NCBI GenBank assembly: GCA_027382625.1
Contig: JAJKFJ010022403.1
Location: 35,332-99,331, forward strand
Direction: 5' to 3'
Length of the DNA stretch: 64,000 nt
DNA from: Tetmemena sp. SeJ-2015
Lineage: Eukaryota > Ciliophora > Spirotrichea > Sporadotrichida > Oxytrichidae
The notes beneath the pieces were generated by a model. The model saw only the letters and a program-made list of their open reading frames with translations, made no database searches and was not told the origin of the DNA. Made by a program: the position numbers and the translations under genes. Positions 23,685 to 37,200 of this stretch are shown here, piece by piece. Each line of letters starts with the position of its first letter. The first letter of the stretch is position 1.

Positions 23685-26600
23685 TCATAGCTGAAGTTGA
23701 AAAGAGTAGCATCTTTGATTAGACTAGACTTAAGCATAAAAATACAAAAATGCTCTCTTCTTAGAATTAACTTAAGAATGAAATCTCTGTTACTTTTGGA
23801 ATTAGTAAATGCGAGGGTTAACTAACTTCAAACAACCCAATAACTCTGATATTAAACTCTCTCTAATTTGGTAGTAGATCACTTCACTCTCTTTAAAATC
23901 GATTCTTTGAAAAGTATTTGAGAATGCCAAAGTAAGGCTGCCTTCTTCTCCCCTTAGCAAGAAATCCAAAGACAAACCTTTTCTGAGTTTAAACAATTTA
24001 CAAGTCATGCAGACTTCGCTTAAATTTTGAATACTCACATTTGATCTTTAATAAATTAAATCTTCGTTATGTATAGGAGGAAGCTTTCGTAGACCTGTGA
24101 TTGAATTAAATACCCTGAGCTTGAGTGCAGAAGTTAGCCTCTTATAAAGTGGATTATATAGGAGTAGTTCATATTAGCATTAATTTGCTTCATTTAGGAA
24201 GCCAAAGGCAGATCTCAATTGAAGCCTTTCAGCAAATGAGTTGCTCATTTACCATCCTTGACTCTATAAAAGAAAATTAGCAACACATAGAAAGAAAAAT
24301 GTATTGGAATGATAAAATCTGGTTCCTAACTTACTTTTCGAGTCTGATTGTAAGGTTCTTGTAAGAAGAGAAAATGTAGCTGAATCTCTCATTGATAACT
24401 AAAAGCTCCTTATGAAGTTCATCGAAGCTTGGGCATTCCCTCAACTTAATAAGCTTTACGAAATATCAACTAATTTTCAATAGAATGGTCAATAATTGAA
24501 ACATTTCTCGCTCTTTGCTCCGAACTTCTTTGCAGCATCCATTTCATACTCTGAATCTCCGAAAGTAATGAGATTAGTGATGGCTGCCTTGTCCAGCTGC
24601 ATATCTGAGCACTCCCAAAGTCTCTGAAAGCGTGCTGTTTCCACTTATGTGTATCCAATGGGAACTGATCTTCATAGTCAACTCTTATATTATAAGAAGC
24701 AATAATGAGTAATCAACTCTTGCAGATACTATCTTGACGCTGTTCATAAGGAGATTATGGAGTCTTGGCATGAACTTGCTTGATGAGAATTCAACCCATC
24801 CCTTCTTGGCGTTGGTGATGATGATAACTTTACAGCTCTGGAGGCAATTTTGGAGTAGAAGGACTGCTTGATTTTCAATTTCAGTCAAATACTTTCGGTA
24901 CTTTTCGAGGAGGAAGTCATACTGGGATTCATCAACAGGGTTCAGGTGAGAAGTTGGGAACAAGGTGTCATCCCAGTCTAAAATGACGAGATTTTGGCTC
25001 TGCTTAGGCTATTTCATAGGTGGCAACCAAATCTCCTCCTTAGCAAGTTTCGATAGATATCTCAGCCTTAGCTTTTTGTGGTCCATAGAAGACAAAACGC
25101 AACCAATAAGTTAAATAGAAAGGAATTTAGAACCATCCTGATCTACAGAGACGATTGATTTTGAGTTAACCATAGAACCATATGATTAAGCGACGGCCCC
25201 CGTAACAAAGGATCCAAACATCTAAGTGTCTGGGGAGACCTCCTCGCTTGGGGATTATATGTAGTTGTCATATACCTCCACCTTCCTTTAGGATGGTAAA
25301 TATACATCTTTATTGCAAGCATCAAAATGGTGGAGGCGGCTCTATTTCGTCATTGGGTACAGGAAGATCTTTATCAGTATCCATTGGGTCATCATTTGCT
25401 GCTACTTCAGTCATGAGATCGGCTCTTTCCAATTCATCAAAGTTCTCAGGAAGTTATATAAGCAAATATTATGAATAAGATAATACAGGAAGCTGGATCT
25501 AGTAATCTTCGTCCATTTCTGGTTAGTGAGATCTGTTGCACACACTGTTAAAATTAAAAGTTCCTTCTTGAGAGCTCAATCTCTTCATTTAACTCTTCGA
25601 CTTCGATGAACATTTATTATAACTACTAACACAACATCTTTAATTTGGAGGGCTTGCATCTGAATCTATTGTACCCATGATGGCTTGTAATGGTAATTTG
25701 TTCGGTGTCTTGAGAGAAAGAGCGATGGCGAGTTGAAGCAGCTGTGATTTGGAAGTCTGAGATAAGGTCACCGTGATTCGAGGTTATCCCTTATTTACTA
25801 GGAGCTTCAGTGAGTCCTCCCATTGTTGTCATTTGCTCTAAAGATTCACTAATTCATTAATAAAATTTTTTTAATTAAATCAGCATAAGGCATTCCAAAG
25901 ACATGATTCAAAAAAAAGTTGAAAATAAAAAACATTAGGGCTGTTTTTCTCATCGCAGCAATCGTTTAAAGGCTCTTCGAGAACATCATCAGCTGATTTT
26001 GTTTGAGAGACGCAGTCATCCATTTCTTGTAGTTCTAATGGTTCAGTTGGGTTACCACAAGCCTCGTGAGCGCTGTTAGTCTCAAACTCCTTCATAATTA
26101 AAGTTTTTTAATAAGCATATATTCATCTGTTCCTCATTTATAAGATCCAAGTCGGCATCTAAAGAGGTGGGGGCCGCATCTATTTCGAGAATAACTTCTG
26201 GCTTTTCGGCATCATTCAATTTTATTATTCATATGCGTGAAAATTGATCATAGATATAACCCTCAGTGTTGATTTAAAGCATAAGGTCATCGTTCGAGAA
26301 CTATGTCTGAGAAGGGCAGGTGTCCTTGCGAGTTGGTTGCTTCCTTTGGTGTCTCACTAACAGATCGGTGGAGATTCGGTTTGAGGCTATACCTTGTTCA
26401 ATCTGAGCTTTGCGAATAATTTTCAGCGAGTGTTCAAGACCCTAGACATCTTCTTTACGATAGTACGGGTTCTCGACTCCCCAGTTATCATAAGGTCATC
26501 TTACGATCATACTCATCCATCTCCAGCTCTTTGAAATTTATTCAATCCTTGAGTGTTTCAAATATAATCTTCAAGGATGTGGAACTCCCTATCCATGTGA

Positions 26601-26996
26601 TCCTTAACCACAGTTTCTTCCTTTATCATGCCGCAGCCATCACTTCCTTTAATAGTAAATACTTGCTGCGAAGATCAGTTTAATCATAAGTTAGAGGGAA
26701 ATTTGAACTGTAAAAGATACCTTCTTAGATAAGATGTATCTTGGGCTTGCAACAGCTCCTGAAGGGTGACTAGCAAGAGATGCTTGTTCAAGGTCCAAGG
26801 GCAAGTCAGTCCTTCTCCTCTAATCCTTAGCTTCTTTTGAAATAGCGCATGCTGATGTAAGAGCGAGGTCCTGAGTTGATTTAAGAGGGTTTCTGTGGTT
26901 GCCCCCAGTTTTGGTTCTTTTCGTTTAGTTTCGAGATGTATGGGCTCCAGTTGCCTGGCGGTAATAAGCAGTTTGAATTGGGGAAGCATCATTCAT
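23685..26996 (-). CDS. HAD-like hydrolase-domain protein with disordered N-terminus
   Basis: ATG at 26996 and TGA at 23685-23687. The N-terminal half is polar and acidic, with one conserved-looking block (VFTIKGSDGCGMIKEETVVK, DHMDREFHILED) after an intron near 26690. The centre carries the HAD motif I NLVILDWDDTLFPTSHLNPV (nucleophile Asp and the DxD pair), motif II VIIITNAKKGWVEFS and motif IV ITFGDSEYEMDAAKKFG. These are the full set expected for a DWDDT-type HAD family common in protists. A short helical block follows (LRECPSFDELHKELLVINER), then a C-terminal region of about 150 residues after an intron near 24260-24320. Two firm IESs and one possible IES lie inside. Phosphatase activity is plausible; substrate unknown. 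Confidence 0.75.
24462..24494. other. IES with 4-bp pointer AATA
   Basis: AATA at 24462-24465 and 24491-24494. Removal of 29 bp deletes two in-frame TGA codons and joins the HAD domain as AKSEKCFNYFVKLIKLREC. Confidence 0.8.
24678..24721. other. IES with 9-bp pointer TCAACTCTT
   Basis: TCAACTCTT at 24678-24686 and 24713-24721. Deleting 35 bp restores KIVSARVDYEDQFPLDTH across HAD motif II. With the insert retained the frame ends in a hydrophobic run and stops. This is the longest and clearest pointer in the window. Confidence 0.92.
25844..25909. other. Possible IES with 5-bp pointer GATTC
   Basis: GATTC at 25844-25848 and 25905-25909. Removing 61 bp joins the minus-strand frame as QLFFESLEQMTTMGGLTEAP. 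The residues just upstream are unusually hydrophobic for this disordered region, so the true boundary may differ. Confidence 0.45.
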
Positions 26997-27327
26997 TGGT
27001 GTTGAGGGAACAGTGAATAATAATTTAGACTTTTTAAGCCAATTTTCATTTCATAGTTTAAAAAGTGCACGCACCTACTTAGTTAGGATTGAGCTGCTCA
27101 TTCTCTATTTATTAGTTAAGATGAATTGTCTGATAATAATTAATACATATTCAAATATTTATTAGCTACAGACTGAGAGTGAGAGGGAGTATTCAATCTT
27201 AATTTGATGAAAAAGAAGCAACTTACTTATTCCAATCAAATTTAGTAAAACTTAAGATAAAAATTAATTCCCAGCTTGGAGAACAGTTTCTATCTGTGTA
27301 GCACAGAAGATTGATTTTCTATCATGT

Positions 27328-27328
<1 letters not shown>
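26997..27328. other. AT-rich intergenic region
   Basis: Upstream flank of the HAD-like gene. No open frame or recognisable element. Confidence 0.45.

Positions 27329-27415
<87 letters not shown>
27329..27415. repeat. A40-T47 homopolymer block
   Basis: Forty A followed directly by forty-seven T, then GCCCCC and a stretch of exaggerated A, T and C runs to about 27480. A perfect poly(A)/poly(T) palindrome of this kind is more likely an assembly or consensus artefact (a join of two reads or contigs) than a biological element. Gene density and IES load differ on its two sides. Confidence 0.8.
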
Positions 27416-27417
<2 letters not shown>

Positions 27418-28832
27418 CCCCTTTAAAAAACAGTAATTTTAAAAACACCAAAACCCTCCCTTTTTAAAAAAAATTTAAAAAATTAATGAGTTTTTAATTT
27501 AAAATTTTTTGTTAAAGTTGATCCAAATTGGAGATGGGATAGCTTACCATTAGTTGGTTTTGAAGGCTCCTGGTAATCATTTCCGAGCTAAGCACCCATT
27601 AAGACCCTGAAGGTTCGAATTTAATTATCCCTCTTAAATAAAGCAACCCTTTACTATTTAAGGATTTTAATTCAGCGATAATAATAAGAGTGGAGATCCT
27701 TCCTCTTTAATTTGAGATAAAATATTATTAAGCATTAAATAATAATAAACTCCCGTTCCCTCGATAATAGAGTTGTACATCACGCATATAATATTCACAA
27801 CCCGATCAAATCATATCAAGTAAATATTATAATGCGCTTTGCCTCTGCCTATTCAAATTATATCAGTTACCTAATTTAATCAAATCTAATTTATTCAATA
27901 TTAAAATGGAACATAATATATTTTTTTATTTATGAAAGACAACTCACTCACTCTCTCTCTCTAAAACTCTTTGTGACCAATAGGCCTTCTGTAGATAAAT
28001 ATGCGAGGTCAAAAATTTTACAAAAGAGGAAATGTTTATTTAGGGCTAACGTTGCTTTCTCGTTTGTTGTCTTACTAAGATGAGAGAGTGCACACGCATT
28101 ATAAGTTTAATAAATTCAGCCTCATCCAATTTCTTAACATCATTTTGAGTTTATCATTATCCAAAAAATTTTTTATCTATCTTTGTCATTCTCTACCCTT
28201 CCACTATCACAGAAGCAATACTAAATTTCCATCTTCATTTCAAAACACTAATCAGAGGGTGTAGGAATTTCCGAGATAAAAACTCTAATTTTAAACACTT
28301 ATTTCGGATGTCATCACTTCTTTCTCTAATTATAATTAGCTTAGAGAAAACTTCTACATGCACAGGATATCCAAATCTATTAGCAATCTTAATTTATCTA
28401 GATAACCCTTGCACAGATATTTACATTGAAGAGTATTCTTCAATATATTTAAGCAAATTGAGAAGAGTTCGAGTGAAATAACAAAGCAATGACACTCTCA
28501 GCAATAGTTAAGAAGGTACGTGAAGATATTAGTTTAAAATTGAGCTGTGAAATAAAGAGTGGTGACGTGTAGGGTTAGTTTCGATTGATAAGCAAATCCG
28601 ATATCTAAGTCTCTCAAAATAAACAGAAGACAATTTTTAATAAAAACTAAACCCATTCTACTATTTTATTCATTCCAGTTTCTAAATTTCTATTACTTTT
28701 TAACCTCTCAAGCGGAGAAAAAAACGAAATAATTAAGGTAAAGCATTTAAATACACTATTTTTATTAAGATGTTGTTAAAAATGCTCGCTTTTTTATTTA
28801 TAAGAGCTTTCTTTTCGTTTCTGAAATTATAT
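27416..28832. other. AT-rich non-coding region with a CT microsatellite
   Basis: No gene supported. A short CT/CA repeat lies at about 27944-27962. From about 28560 the sequence is the 3' flank of the first nucleotidyltransferase gene and is repeated at about 34240. Confidence 0.5.
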
Positions 28833-31800
28833 TCATTTCTTGTTTTTGGTGTGTGCTATAAAAGATTCCATCTTTTAATCTGTGAGCAGGTCAAGAAATG
28901 TCTCCTAAAGTGCCTTCCTAAATAATAGATCGACTTCTGAGCCTTTTGAAGCAGATTTTGAGGGGTTATAAACTTCTATAATATATATAATTAGAAAATT
29001 ATATGTCATGTTTGCATTTAGGTCTTATCAAAGGGATCTAATATTTAGAATGTGAAATATTCCATTCTGCTTAGTAAACTCTTTTTAAATAGCATACTTC
29101 TTAAACATATATAAGTAGACAATTTTTGAATTTACCGCTTTTTGTACATGCTCATCCTGATCTAGATGAAGGTCCTCAAGTTTTTATCTACAATCCACTT
29201 TACTGGTGAATTATTTTTGCCAATTTATCTTATATAAACTTGATAATAAATTTCAAAAGAATTTTCCATCTTGCGCGTCAATCACGAGATGCTTATTAAA
29301 CAGACAGCAATAAGTTTAAAATATGCTTAGTGAGATTTCTTAATTTTAAAGTTCTGAAAAACGATATCAAGACCTCAGAGATACGAAAGCTAATTACAAA
29401 AAAATAGAGATAAAATAGATCGTGTTAATTTTATTAGTAAGAGAGTAACGATTGGCTTTAAAATTCTTGGTTATTACTTCTGGATCACTCTCATAGTAAA
29501 CATCAGCTCTGAAAATTAAATTCACTTTAGAATTAATGTTAATCAGCCTCGAATATTTTATAGCCTACTGAGCTTTAACCGCTCTCTGCCTTATAAGATT
29601 TTTGGTACTAAGTAATCTTCGTCTGTCCAGGTTTTCTGCAAAGTTACTGCAGATTGGGCATAATCAAATATATACTACAAGCATTATTTTATATAAGATC
29701 TTTATTTTATAGTCTTTTGGTACATGAGTGTGACTAGAGTCATTATTGCTGAAAATTTAGTAGAAAAATAGAATTAGCTTAGAATTACATTATCATGAAA
29801 TTAAGGGGACGGAAATGCACTAAAAATATTAAAAAACATTTAATAGTTATATTTCGATACAGCTTCAAATTTTATGACTTCATGGAGAATTTAATTTTCA
29901 AAATTATCAGCAACGACACAAATTTGCAAGAAGACGAAATGATGGATGATATAAATGTTTCTGAGGTATAAATGATATATTTTATCCACTAATCAGTTGA
30001 ATTAAACTTACAACATATTACGATTGAGTAGGAGTTGATGCGCTTTGAAGCATCAGCAAACAAGTTTTTATTCCACTGCTTCAACAGTAACACTAATCTT
30101 AAAATATTGTTTGTCTAAATTAAAATCTGTGAAAGTGGGAGAAATTTGAGGAGTAAGCGAGTAGTAGCTAACTATTATAAACTTCCAAGATCTTATTAAC
30201 ACTTAAATCGCACTAAATCTTCGTTTCTTAATCCTCAAATTGCAGCAAAAAGCCTAAAAATTTAATTAAAAATAGGGGGGGAAATATAGAGAATCTTTAA
30301 AAAATTTTAAAATATTATGAAAAAACTTTATGCCTGCTGACATAGTTTGAATTTTGATATTATTGTATTTTTTCTCATTTTCATTTTCCTTGTGAAAAGC
30401 ATTCTTTAGGGCATTTATGAATTATAAATTAACATAATTTATATTGGCATTTAAGATTTTAAAGTGATCTGCATATACATCATTTACGATAATTAATTAG
30501 AAAGAGCTCTTTAATCCACTATATATATATATGATTGTATTTTACGATAATCGTAATATCCAAGTCAGAGCTGCCTCGACAAGCAAGGCCATTAACTGTA
30601 CTTCCATATTACAGTACAATGAACTCTTATAATTAAATGACATTTTACACTCTCTCTTTTTAAATACTCTTCTCTCAAAATAATTTGAAGAGTACTTTCA
30701 ATCACTTTCTTAACTTTTATTAAATAATATAGCATAGGCAAATTAGATGATCAATTAATTAATCCTTAACATTTCTTTAACTTAAAGTAATTAGTAACAG
30801 TGGTTTATTAATTGAAAATCATTTTAATTTTTAAATTTTTATATTAAATCTCTAAAAGGCAGAATAAAAAATTTCAATACCCTCTTCTTTCTAAAAAGAT
30901 TAAACTTAAGTATCTTAAGGACAAAGAAGTAAGAAAACCTTTTTGCGTTTTATCTTATTTCGATATTTATAAATGTTTAGCCATGATTAGCACAATTTTA
31001 CATATAATATGATAGACTTATTCTTTTAGGGAGCTTAAATGAAAATTGCGAACAGCTCAACCCAATATAGACTACTGTATTGAGCATTTTAAATTAGAGC
31101 AAAGACATAATCTCTATAAAAATCAAAGTGAATTAGCCATTGAAGATAGTAAAATTAGCTTTGAAATGATTTATGCATTAATTAGGATTGAAGGCAGTGA
31201 GGGAATATAAAATACAATCAACAAACGCTAAAATGCATCTAAATTCCCTCTCAACCATTATGAAAGCGCAGACCTAATTAAAATATCTACAAAAAGAATT
31301 CTGTTTTAAGAGGCTCGACTAGAACTTTTTGTATTTAATTTAGTCGAAGATAATCTAATCTATCTTCCCTATAATAAGAAAAAATAAAATTATGGACTCT
31401 AAGAAAGCATCATCTATCTTTTGAATGTCTTGCTCAGTTGGTATCAGCTCATCAGTGATACTCATGATAGTTTGATCGAGTTTAGAAATTTTTTCGTCCC
31501 ACATTTTGGATAACCTATTATTTTTGAAGCCCTGTAAAGATTCTTATAATAGACATGTCCATTTGCTTTGACTGTTTACATTCATTAAGTTTTTTTATAA
31601 GACTAGATTTTTTAAAATGTTTAATCCACTAGGAATCTGCACCCATGATCGGTAGCATATATAACTACTTTTGCTAATAATTGAAACTTCATTAAAAATA
31701 ACATGCAGGCGCAGGATTTAAACTTTAATGTTTAGCATGAGATCTATGATGATTCTTATGAGGTCCTCCCTCAAAGCCAAAGGGCCCCCTCTCAGAACTT

Positions 31801-33000
31801 CTCGGCGTCTCTAGTTCATTCTGGAGCTACTATCCCTGATTGCTTAAAATATTTTCTTATAATGAATCTCAGATGATAATTTAAGATTGGAAGAGAAGAT
31901 GAAATTGCAACAAAAATTCAGATGATCATTTACAAAGGATTCATAGTTCTTATCTTGCTTAATAGCGAGTTTACTATCATCAGATGAAGCCAGGGCTAGG
32001 AAAGCTTGAAAAAGACCATTTACCTGTATCGAGAATTCTTTCTTCATTAGATCTTTGATTTCAAGTTTGTCTAGATGTGTCCTTAGCCATACTCCAGAGA
32101 AAACATTCTAGGCTTAAAATATAATTAAACTAAAATATTGGCTTTCCTAATCAATTCTATAGATATAGTCAAGAACTTTTAAGCATAAGAATAAGTGATT
32201 TAATTTAAACTTAGAGAGCTTCTTTTAAACAACAAAGCTAAATTTATAATTTGATTTATTGATAAATAGGTTTAGGCCTCCTTAAACTCATCTGATAAAG
32301 TAGGTATTGCTTTAGTTATGATTTCTTAGGCAGCCTAATTAAAATCTGCTTTCATGGTATCAGTGTAAACTGAGTCGTTCATATTTTTCAAAGTTTCGTA
32401 AAGAGAAAATTTGTAGCTTTGTATTTTGTATTTTAAAACTTAAATTTTATAATGAATTATTGAAATTCAGATCTTCAGATAACAAATTTCTAAAAAGAAG
32501 ATAATTAATAGAATTATGCAGCATTTAATTTACGCGAATCTGGTTGGAATAATCTAACACTTTTATTATTAAGAAGTTCTTAAAGAGTAAACAATAGTAT
32601 GGTTTAGAAATTAGTTTAACATTACCCAAATTAAAAACTTGGATTTCTTTCATCATTAAAATTCAGATTTATTAAAGTAATGAATTAAAAAAAAAGTCAA
32701 TAATTTTAGCAGCAATCTTATAAAATAAAATATGTTTAAATGAAGTCAAATAGGTCATTAATATGATACTTCACATTTTCAAAGTTGTTTGCTAAACAAT
32801 GCAATAAAGTGAAAAAGATAATTTAAGTGTATGATCTCTTAAGATAGCTTGAATTTCATTATCATCCAGTTTCTCTCTCATTTGAGAACTAACATCCTTA
32901 ACAGCAGAGAGTTTTTTGACGATTTCTGTTGTTCCAGGGGAGATGGCGTACTCTTTGCTGTCAAAACTCAATCCTAATAAAATAATTTATAATTTACTAT
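28560..33000. repeat. Segmental tandem duplication, unit 1
   Basis: The order of conserved blocks here is repeated at about 34230-38220. Examples are the segment near 28560-28640 and the one near 34240-34320, and the GSTVNGLACRG block at 30.55 kb and 36.36 kb. Offset is about 5.7 kb. Coding blocks are conserved more than the AT-rich inserts between them. Confidence 0.85.
28833..33000 (-). CDS. Cid1-like nucleotidyltransferase, copy 1 (fragmented by AT-rich inserts)
   Basis: Non-canonical poly(A)/terminal uridylyl transferase family, adding nucleotides to RNA 3' ends. The catalytic motif GSTVNGLACRGSSDLDI is at 30544-30615 and carries the Gly-Ser and Asp-x-Asp pair. The third acidic position is in IQCDLSVNKILEVYNSQLLL (about 30160-30220), followed by the central-domain helix LVLLLKQWNKNL and the nucleotide-recognition segment ASKRINSYSIV (about 30030-30110). 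The 3' part includes RADVYYESDPEVITKNF (about 29470) and ends KNKK with TGA at 28833-28835. Coding blocks are separated by very AT-rich inserts, some probably IESs; the start is not resolved. Relative to copy 2 it has an apparent one-base deletion near 31547, so it may be decaying or mis-called. Confidence 0.7.
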
Positions 33001-33029
33001 ATTCTAATGAGGATAAGACTTTATTAGCA

Positions 33030-33880
33030 GGTATTCATGAAAATTTTGACTAAAGGTAAGAAATTAATTAAATAAGACCGGGAGTGATGATCAAATAATC
33101 CCTTGCATAAGTTGGCATGAAGTACAAAGTAAGTGAACTAATCAGATTCCTGAAATTTCGAAATCCAATCCTCAGGCCGAGTCGTGAACCTACATGATGC
33201 GATATCAATCAGGCTACTGGAATTAGCTAATCTATGATATTTGAGATCTGCCGATTTAATGGGAGCCGAGATGTGAAGTCTTTGAAAAAAAACTTCATCC
33301 TGTCTCTATTCTCACATTTGAGCATCTGTGCTACCTATTGAGCGATTAGACTCCGATTAGTAGAAACATCGCTGTTTAAATGAGTTGTTTCTGGCCAGAG
33401 AAGACATCTCTCAAGGACCTCAGATGCCATCTTCTATGACGGCAAGTTGTAGCTTTCTACATTTTTATAAGCTGCGCGAGTACTTGAGATAGTTGTACTG
33501 ATCAGCCTTGGAGCTGAGCTTTCCCTCGAACTGCTTGAAGTGGATGAGCTGCATCTACTTCACGTAGTGCTACTGTCTCATGCTTGAGTTCATCTGGTGC
33601 TTCTAAAAAGAAATTATATAGTAGTTGCTTTTAATGTAGTCCTCGTATGCATTCCTTTTAGTTGAAGATTTCTTTATAGGGGACTTAGAATTGTTTGAAG
33701 ACTTCACTTTCAGAGCTTGTCTGACTCCTAGTCATCCTGAGGTAAGCAAGAGGTCAGCGCAAGAATTTTCAGTGATCCTAGAGAACAAGAGGTCAATAAG
33801 ATCATAAGATCATGGTGGAGGCTTGCTTCCTCAAGTCGCATCCATTACTCCACTCTCTTAGGCATAGGGCTCCTGTCTGC
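33030..33880 (-). CDS. Unrecognised coding segment upstream of nucleotidyltransferase copy 1
   Basis: Base composition rises and several long frames are open under the TGA-only code. The best reads NAYEDYIKSNYYIISFQKHQ then IHFKQFEGKLSSKADQYNYL (about 33470-33670). In another frame it reads DIASCRFTTRPEDWISKFQE and FVLHANLCKGLFDHHSRSYL (33080-33215). It is probably one interrupted gene or an extra N-terminal part of the adjacent nucleotidyltransferase. No counterpart is seen upstream of copy 2. No family recognised. Confidence 0.35.
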
Positions 33881-34229
33881 TTCGGTATTAATTACTATAT
33901 TTAAGTTTATGCTTGTGATTTATTATTAATAAGCTTCATATTAAATAATGAGCCCAAAACTTATTAGCGATAATGCAGGAACTTAAGTTGAAATTACTGA
34001 ATTAAGATTAGAGAGACCTTCTCAAAAGAGTAACTCATCCTTTGAGCATTATCCAATTCTGTATTAAATTTACAATAATACAAGCAAATTAGTTCAAGGA
34101 TGATATCTTAGATTTATTCTTTTTCTTTACTTTATTGAGTCAAAATCTTAATGATTGTCTCAATAATGAGTCTCAACTGTTGAGTTAGCAAAGGCTTTTT
34201 AAGGTATTAAGCTTTACCGGAGCTGTAAA

Positions 34230-37200
34230 ATAAATAGTGGTGTTGACATGTAGGGTTAGATTTGGATTGATATCAAAACCGATATCTAAGTCTCTCAAAA
34301 TAAACACAAGACAATTCTTAATTAAAACTAAACCCACTCAACTATTATTTATTACTATTTCTAAATTTCAATTCTTTTAACCTATTGAAATGAGAAAAAT
34401 GAAAGAATGAAGGTATAAAATTGAAATTAAGTCTTTTTTTTAGAAATTATGATAGAGTAACTTTGTTTTTAATTGAAGAGAATCTAGTTTTCATTTCTTA
34501 TTCTTAATGTGTGCTGTAAAAGCCTCCATCTTTTAATCTGTGAGTAGGTCGTGAAATGTCTACTAAAGCGCCTTCTTAAATAAGATATCAACTTCGGAGT
34601 CTTTGGAGGCAGACTTGGAAGGATTATAAACTTCTAAATTTTAAATACTCAGCTTATATATAAACCCTTTGTTTAAGTCTTATCGAAGGGATCAAGTATT
34701 TAGAATGTGAAATATTCCATTCTGCTTAGTAAACCTATCATTTATTATGAGTTTCTTCGATATATAGTGCTCATATTTTTGAATTTACCGCTCTTTGTAC
34801 ATGCTCGTCCTTATCCAGTTGAAGAGCCTCAAGTTTTAATCTGCATTGCTATTTGCTGATGAATAAAATATTTTTAAATAAGCTAATTGCATTTACAAAT
34901 GAACCTTCCATCTTGAGCATCTATCACTAGATTCTAATTAAACAGACTGCAATAAGTTAATACTATTTTTATAGCTTTCTTAATTTTAAAAGTTCTGAAA
35001 AACAATATCAAGACCTCTGAGATGCGAAAACGCTAATTACAAAAAAATGGGATAACCTATACTTAAGGGTGTTATTTTCATTAGTAAGGGAGTAGCGTTT
35101 GAATTTGAAATTTTCGGCTATGACCTCTGGGTTATTTTCATAGTAAACATCAGCTCTCATAATTTAAATTCACATAAATAAGAATGAGTGAAAATAGCTT
35201 CGTATATTTTATAGCCTACTGAGCTGGAACCACCATCCTCCTTAAATGACTTTTGGTATTAAGTCAGCTTTGTCTGCCCAGGTTGTCTGCCAAGCTACTA
35301 AAGATTAGGCATGGACAAATATAAAAGCTACTATAATTTTTTGGGATTATTATGGTCTTTTGATAGATGAGTGAGACTAGAGTCATTATAGCTCAGAGTT
35401 TATAGTCAATTGAATTAAATTAAAACTAAATTATAATGGATATAGGAACTTGGAATATAAATCTAATTAAAAAAAATATAGCTATAACAATATCCGATAA
35501 ATCATCCAATTCTAAAACTTTATTTTAAAGAATTTTTCATCTCTTTGCTGTAATTGCTAAATATATAAAAATAAACGTCCACTGCATTTTAATTAATTAT
35601 TGAACAACAGCTGATTGGGATTAAATTTGCAACTTAGCTGCCACTTATTTTTCTGCTCCATATTTTTATTATAACCAGATTTGGATTAAATTCTCAGTGA
35701 TACTACGATTGAGTAGGAGTTGATACGCTTTGAAGCTTCAGGAAATAGATTTTTATTCCACTGCTTAAGCAGCAACACTAATCTTATAAAGAATGGTTAA
35801 TATATATATATTTTTATCTGTGAAATTGGGAGAAGTTTGAGGAATAAGCAAGCAGCAATTAGCTGTTGTGAACCTCTAAGATCTTATTAACACTCACATC
35901 GCATTATATTTTCGTAGCATTATCCTCAAATTATAGCAACAAGCCTTTTAATTTATTTTTTATGAAGAATTTAAAAATTAGCACCAATTATTATAAAATA
36001 AGGTGAAAACTTTAATTTAAATATCATTGGTAGTAATTTTTTTGAAAGTTACTCTAAATTTACACACAAAATACAATAGATATTTTTCAAAATTAAAAGC
36101 ATTATAAAATATTATTTAAAATAATTAAAGCCTGCAGACATTTGTTGAATTCCGATATCTCTGTAGTTCTTCTAGATTTCATTTTCCATATGAAAAGCCT
36201 TTTTAAGGGCATTCATTAAATATCTGTCAGTTTGTTTAATTTTAAAAGGCATTTAAGATCACAGAATGGTCTGTATCTAAATCATTCACGATAATAAAAG
36301 GCTTTTAAAATTCAATTTTATTTAACTAAAAAGTACACAAATTATGAATTTAAAGATAATAGTGATATCTAAATCAGAGCTGCCACGACAAGCAAGGCCA
36401 TTAACGGTGCTTCCATATTGCAAAACTATGAACTCTTATAATATAAAATCAATGTCTCATTTTTAAAAATTACTCCTCTTTCAAAATCTTCGAGAGAGTT
36501 TTATCGATTACTTTCTTCACTCTTCTTAATCATATAAAATATTTTTTATATTTTACTCTTATAAATGCATCCTCTATCTTATGAACATCTTCCTCTGTTG
36601 GCATCAAATCATCAGTGATATTTTGGATAATTTGATCAAGTTTATTAATCTTTTCATCCCACATTGCCGATTTCCTATTAGCTTTGTAGCTAGAGTAAAG
36701 ATCCTCTATAATCTTTAAGTCCATTAGCTTTGACTGTTTAACTACATTTAATATACTCTATGAGATTATAGAATAGAAAATTGTTTAATCACCTTATAAA
36801 TTGGCATATTGGGTGGGCTCTCTAATTTCTATTGCTAATAAGAATATGCAAAAATATAAGCTAGGCAGGAGCCGGATTTAACCTTCTAACTATTGCAGGA
36901 GATTGGTGGTTCTGATTGATTTAAGATTCAAAGCCAAAGGGAGCCGACTCACAACTCCTTGGCCTTTAAAGTTCCTGTTAAAGCTACTATGACTGATTTA
37001 TTATAAAAAAATATTCTTAAAATGAAATAATAATCTGGGTGGATAATTTATGATTTGAAGAGAAGGCGTATTCACAACAAAAATTCAGATGAGCCTCAAC
37101 GAAAGAGGCATAGCTATTAACTTATTTCATTGCTAGTTTGCTATCATCCGATTAGGCCAAGGCTATGAAGGCTGCGAAAACCCCATTTACTTAAATCTAG

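Noticed and set aside
27416..27480. Telomeric C4A4 repeat
   Set aside because: Only scattered CCAAAACCC-like runs in distorted sequence next to the poly(A)/poly(T) block; no repeat array.
27590..27640. tRNA-like GGTTCGAAT
   Set aside because: The flanking bases do not form a T-stem or acceptor stem, so no cloverleaf is possible.
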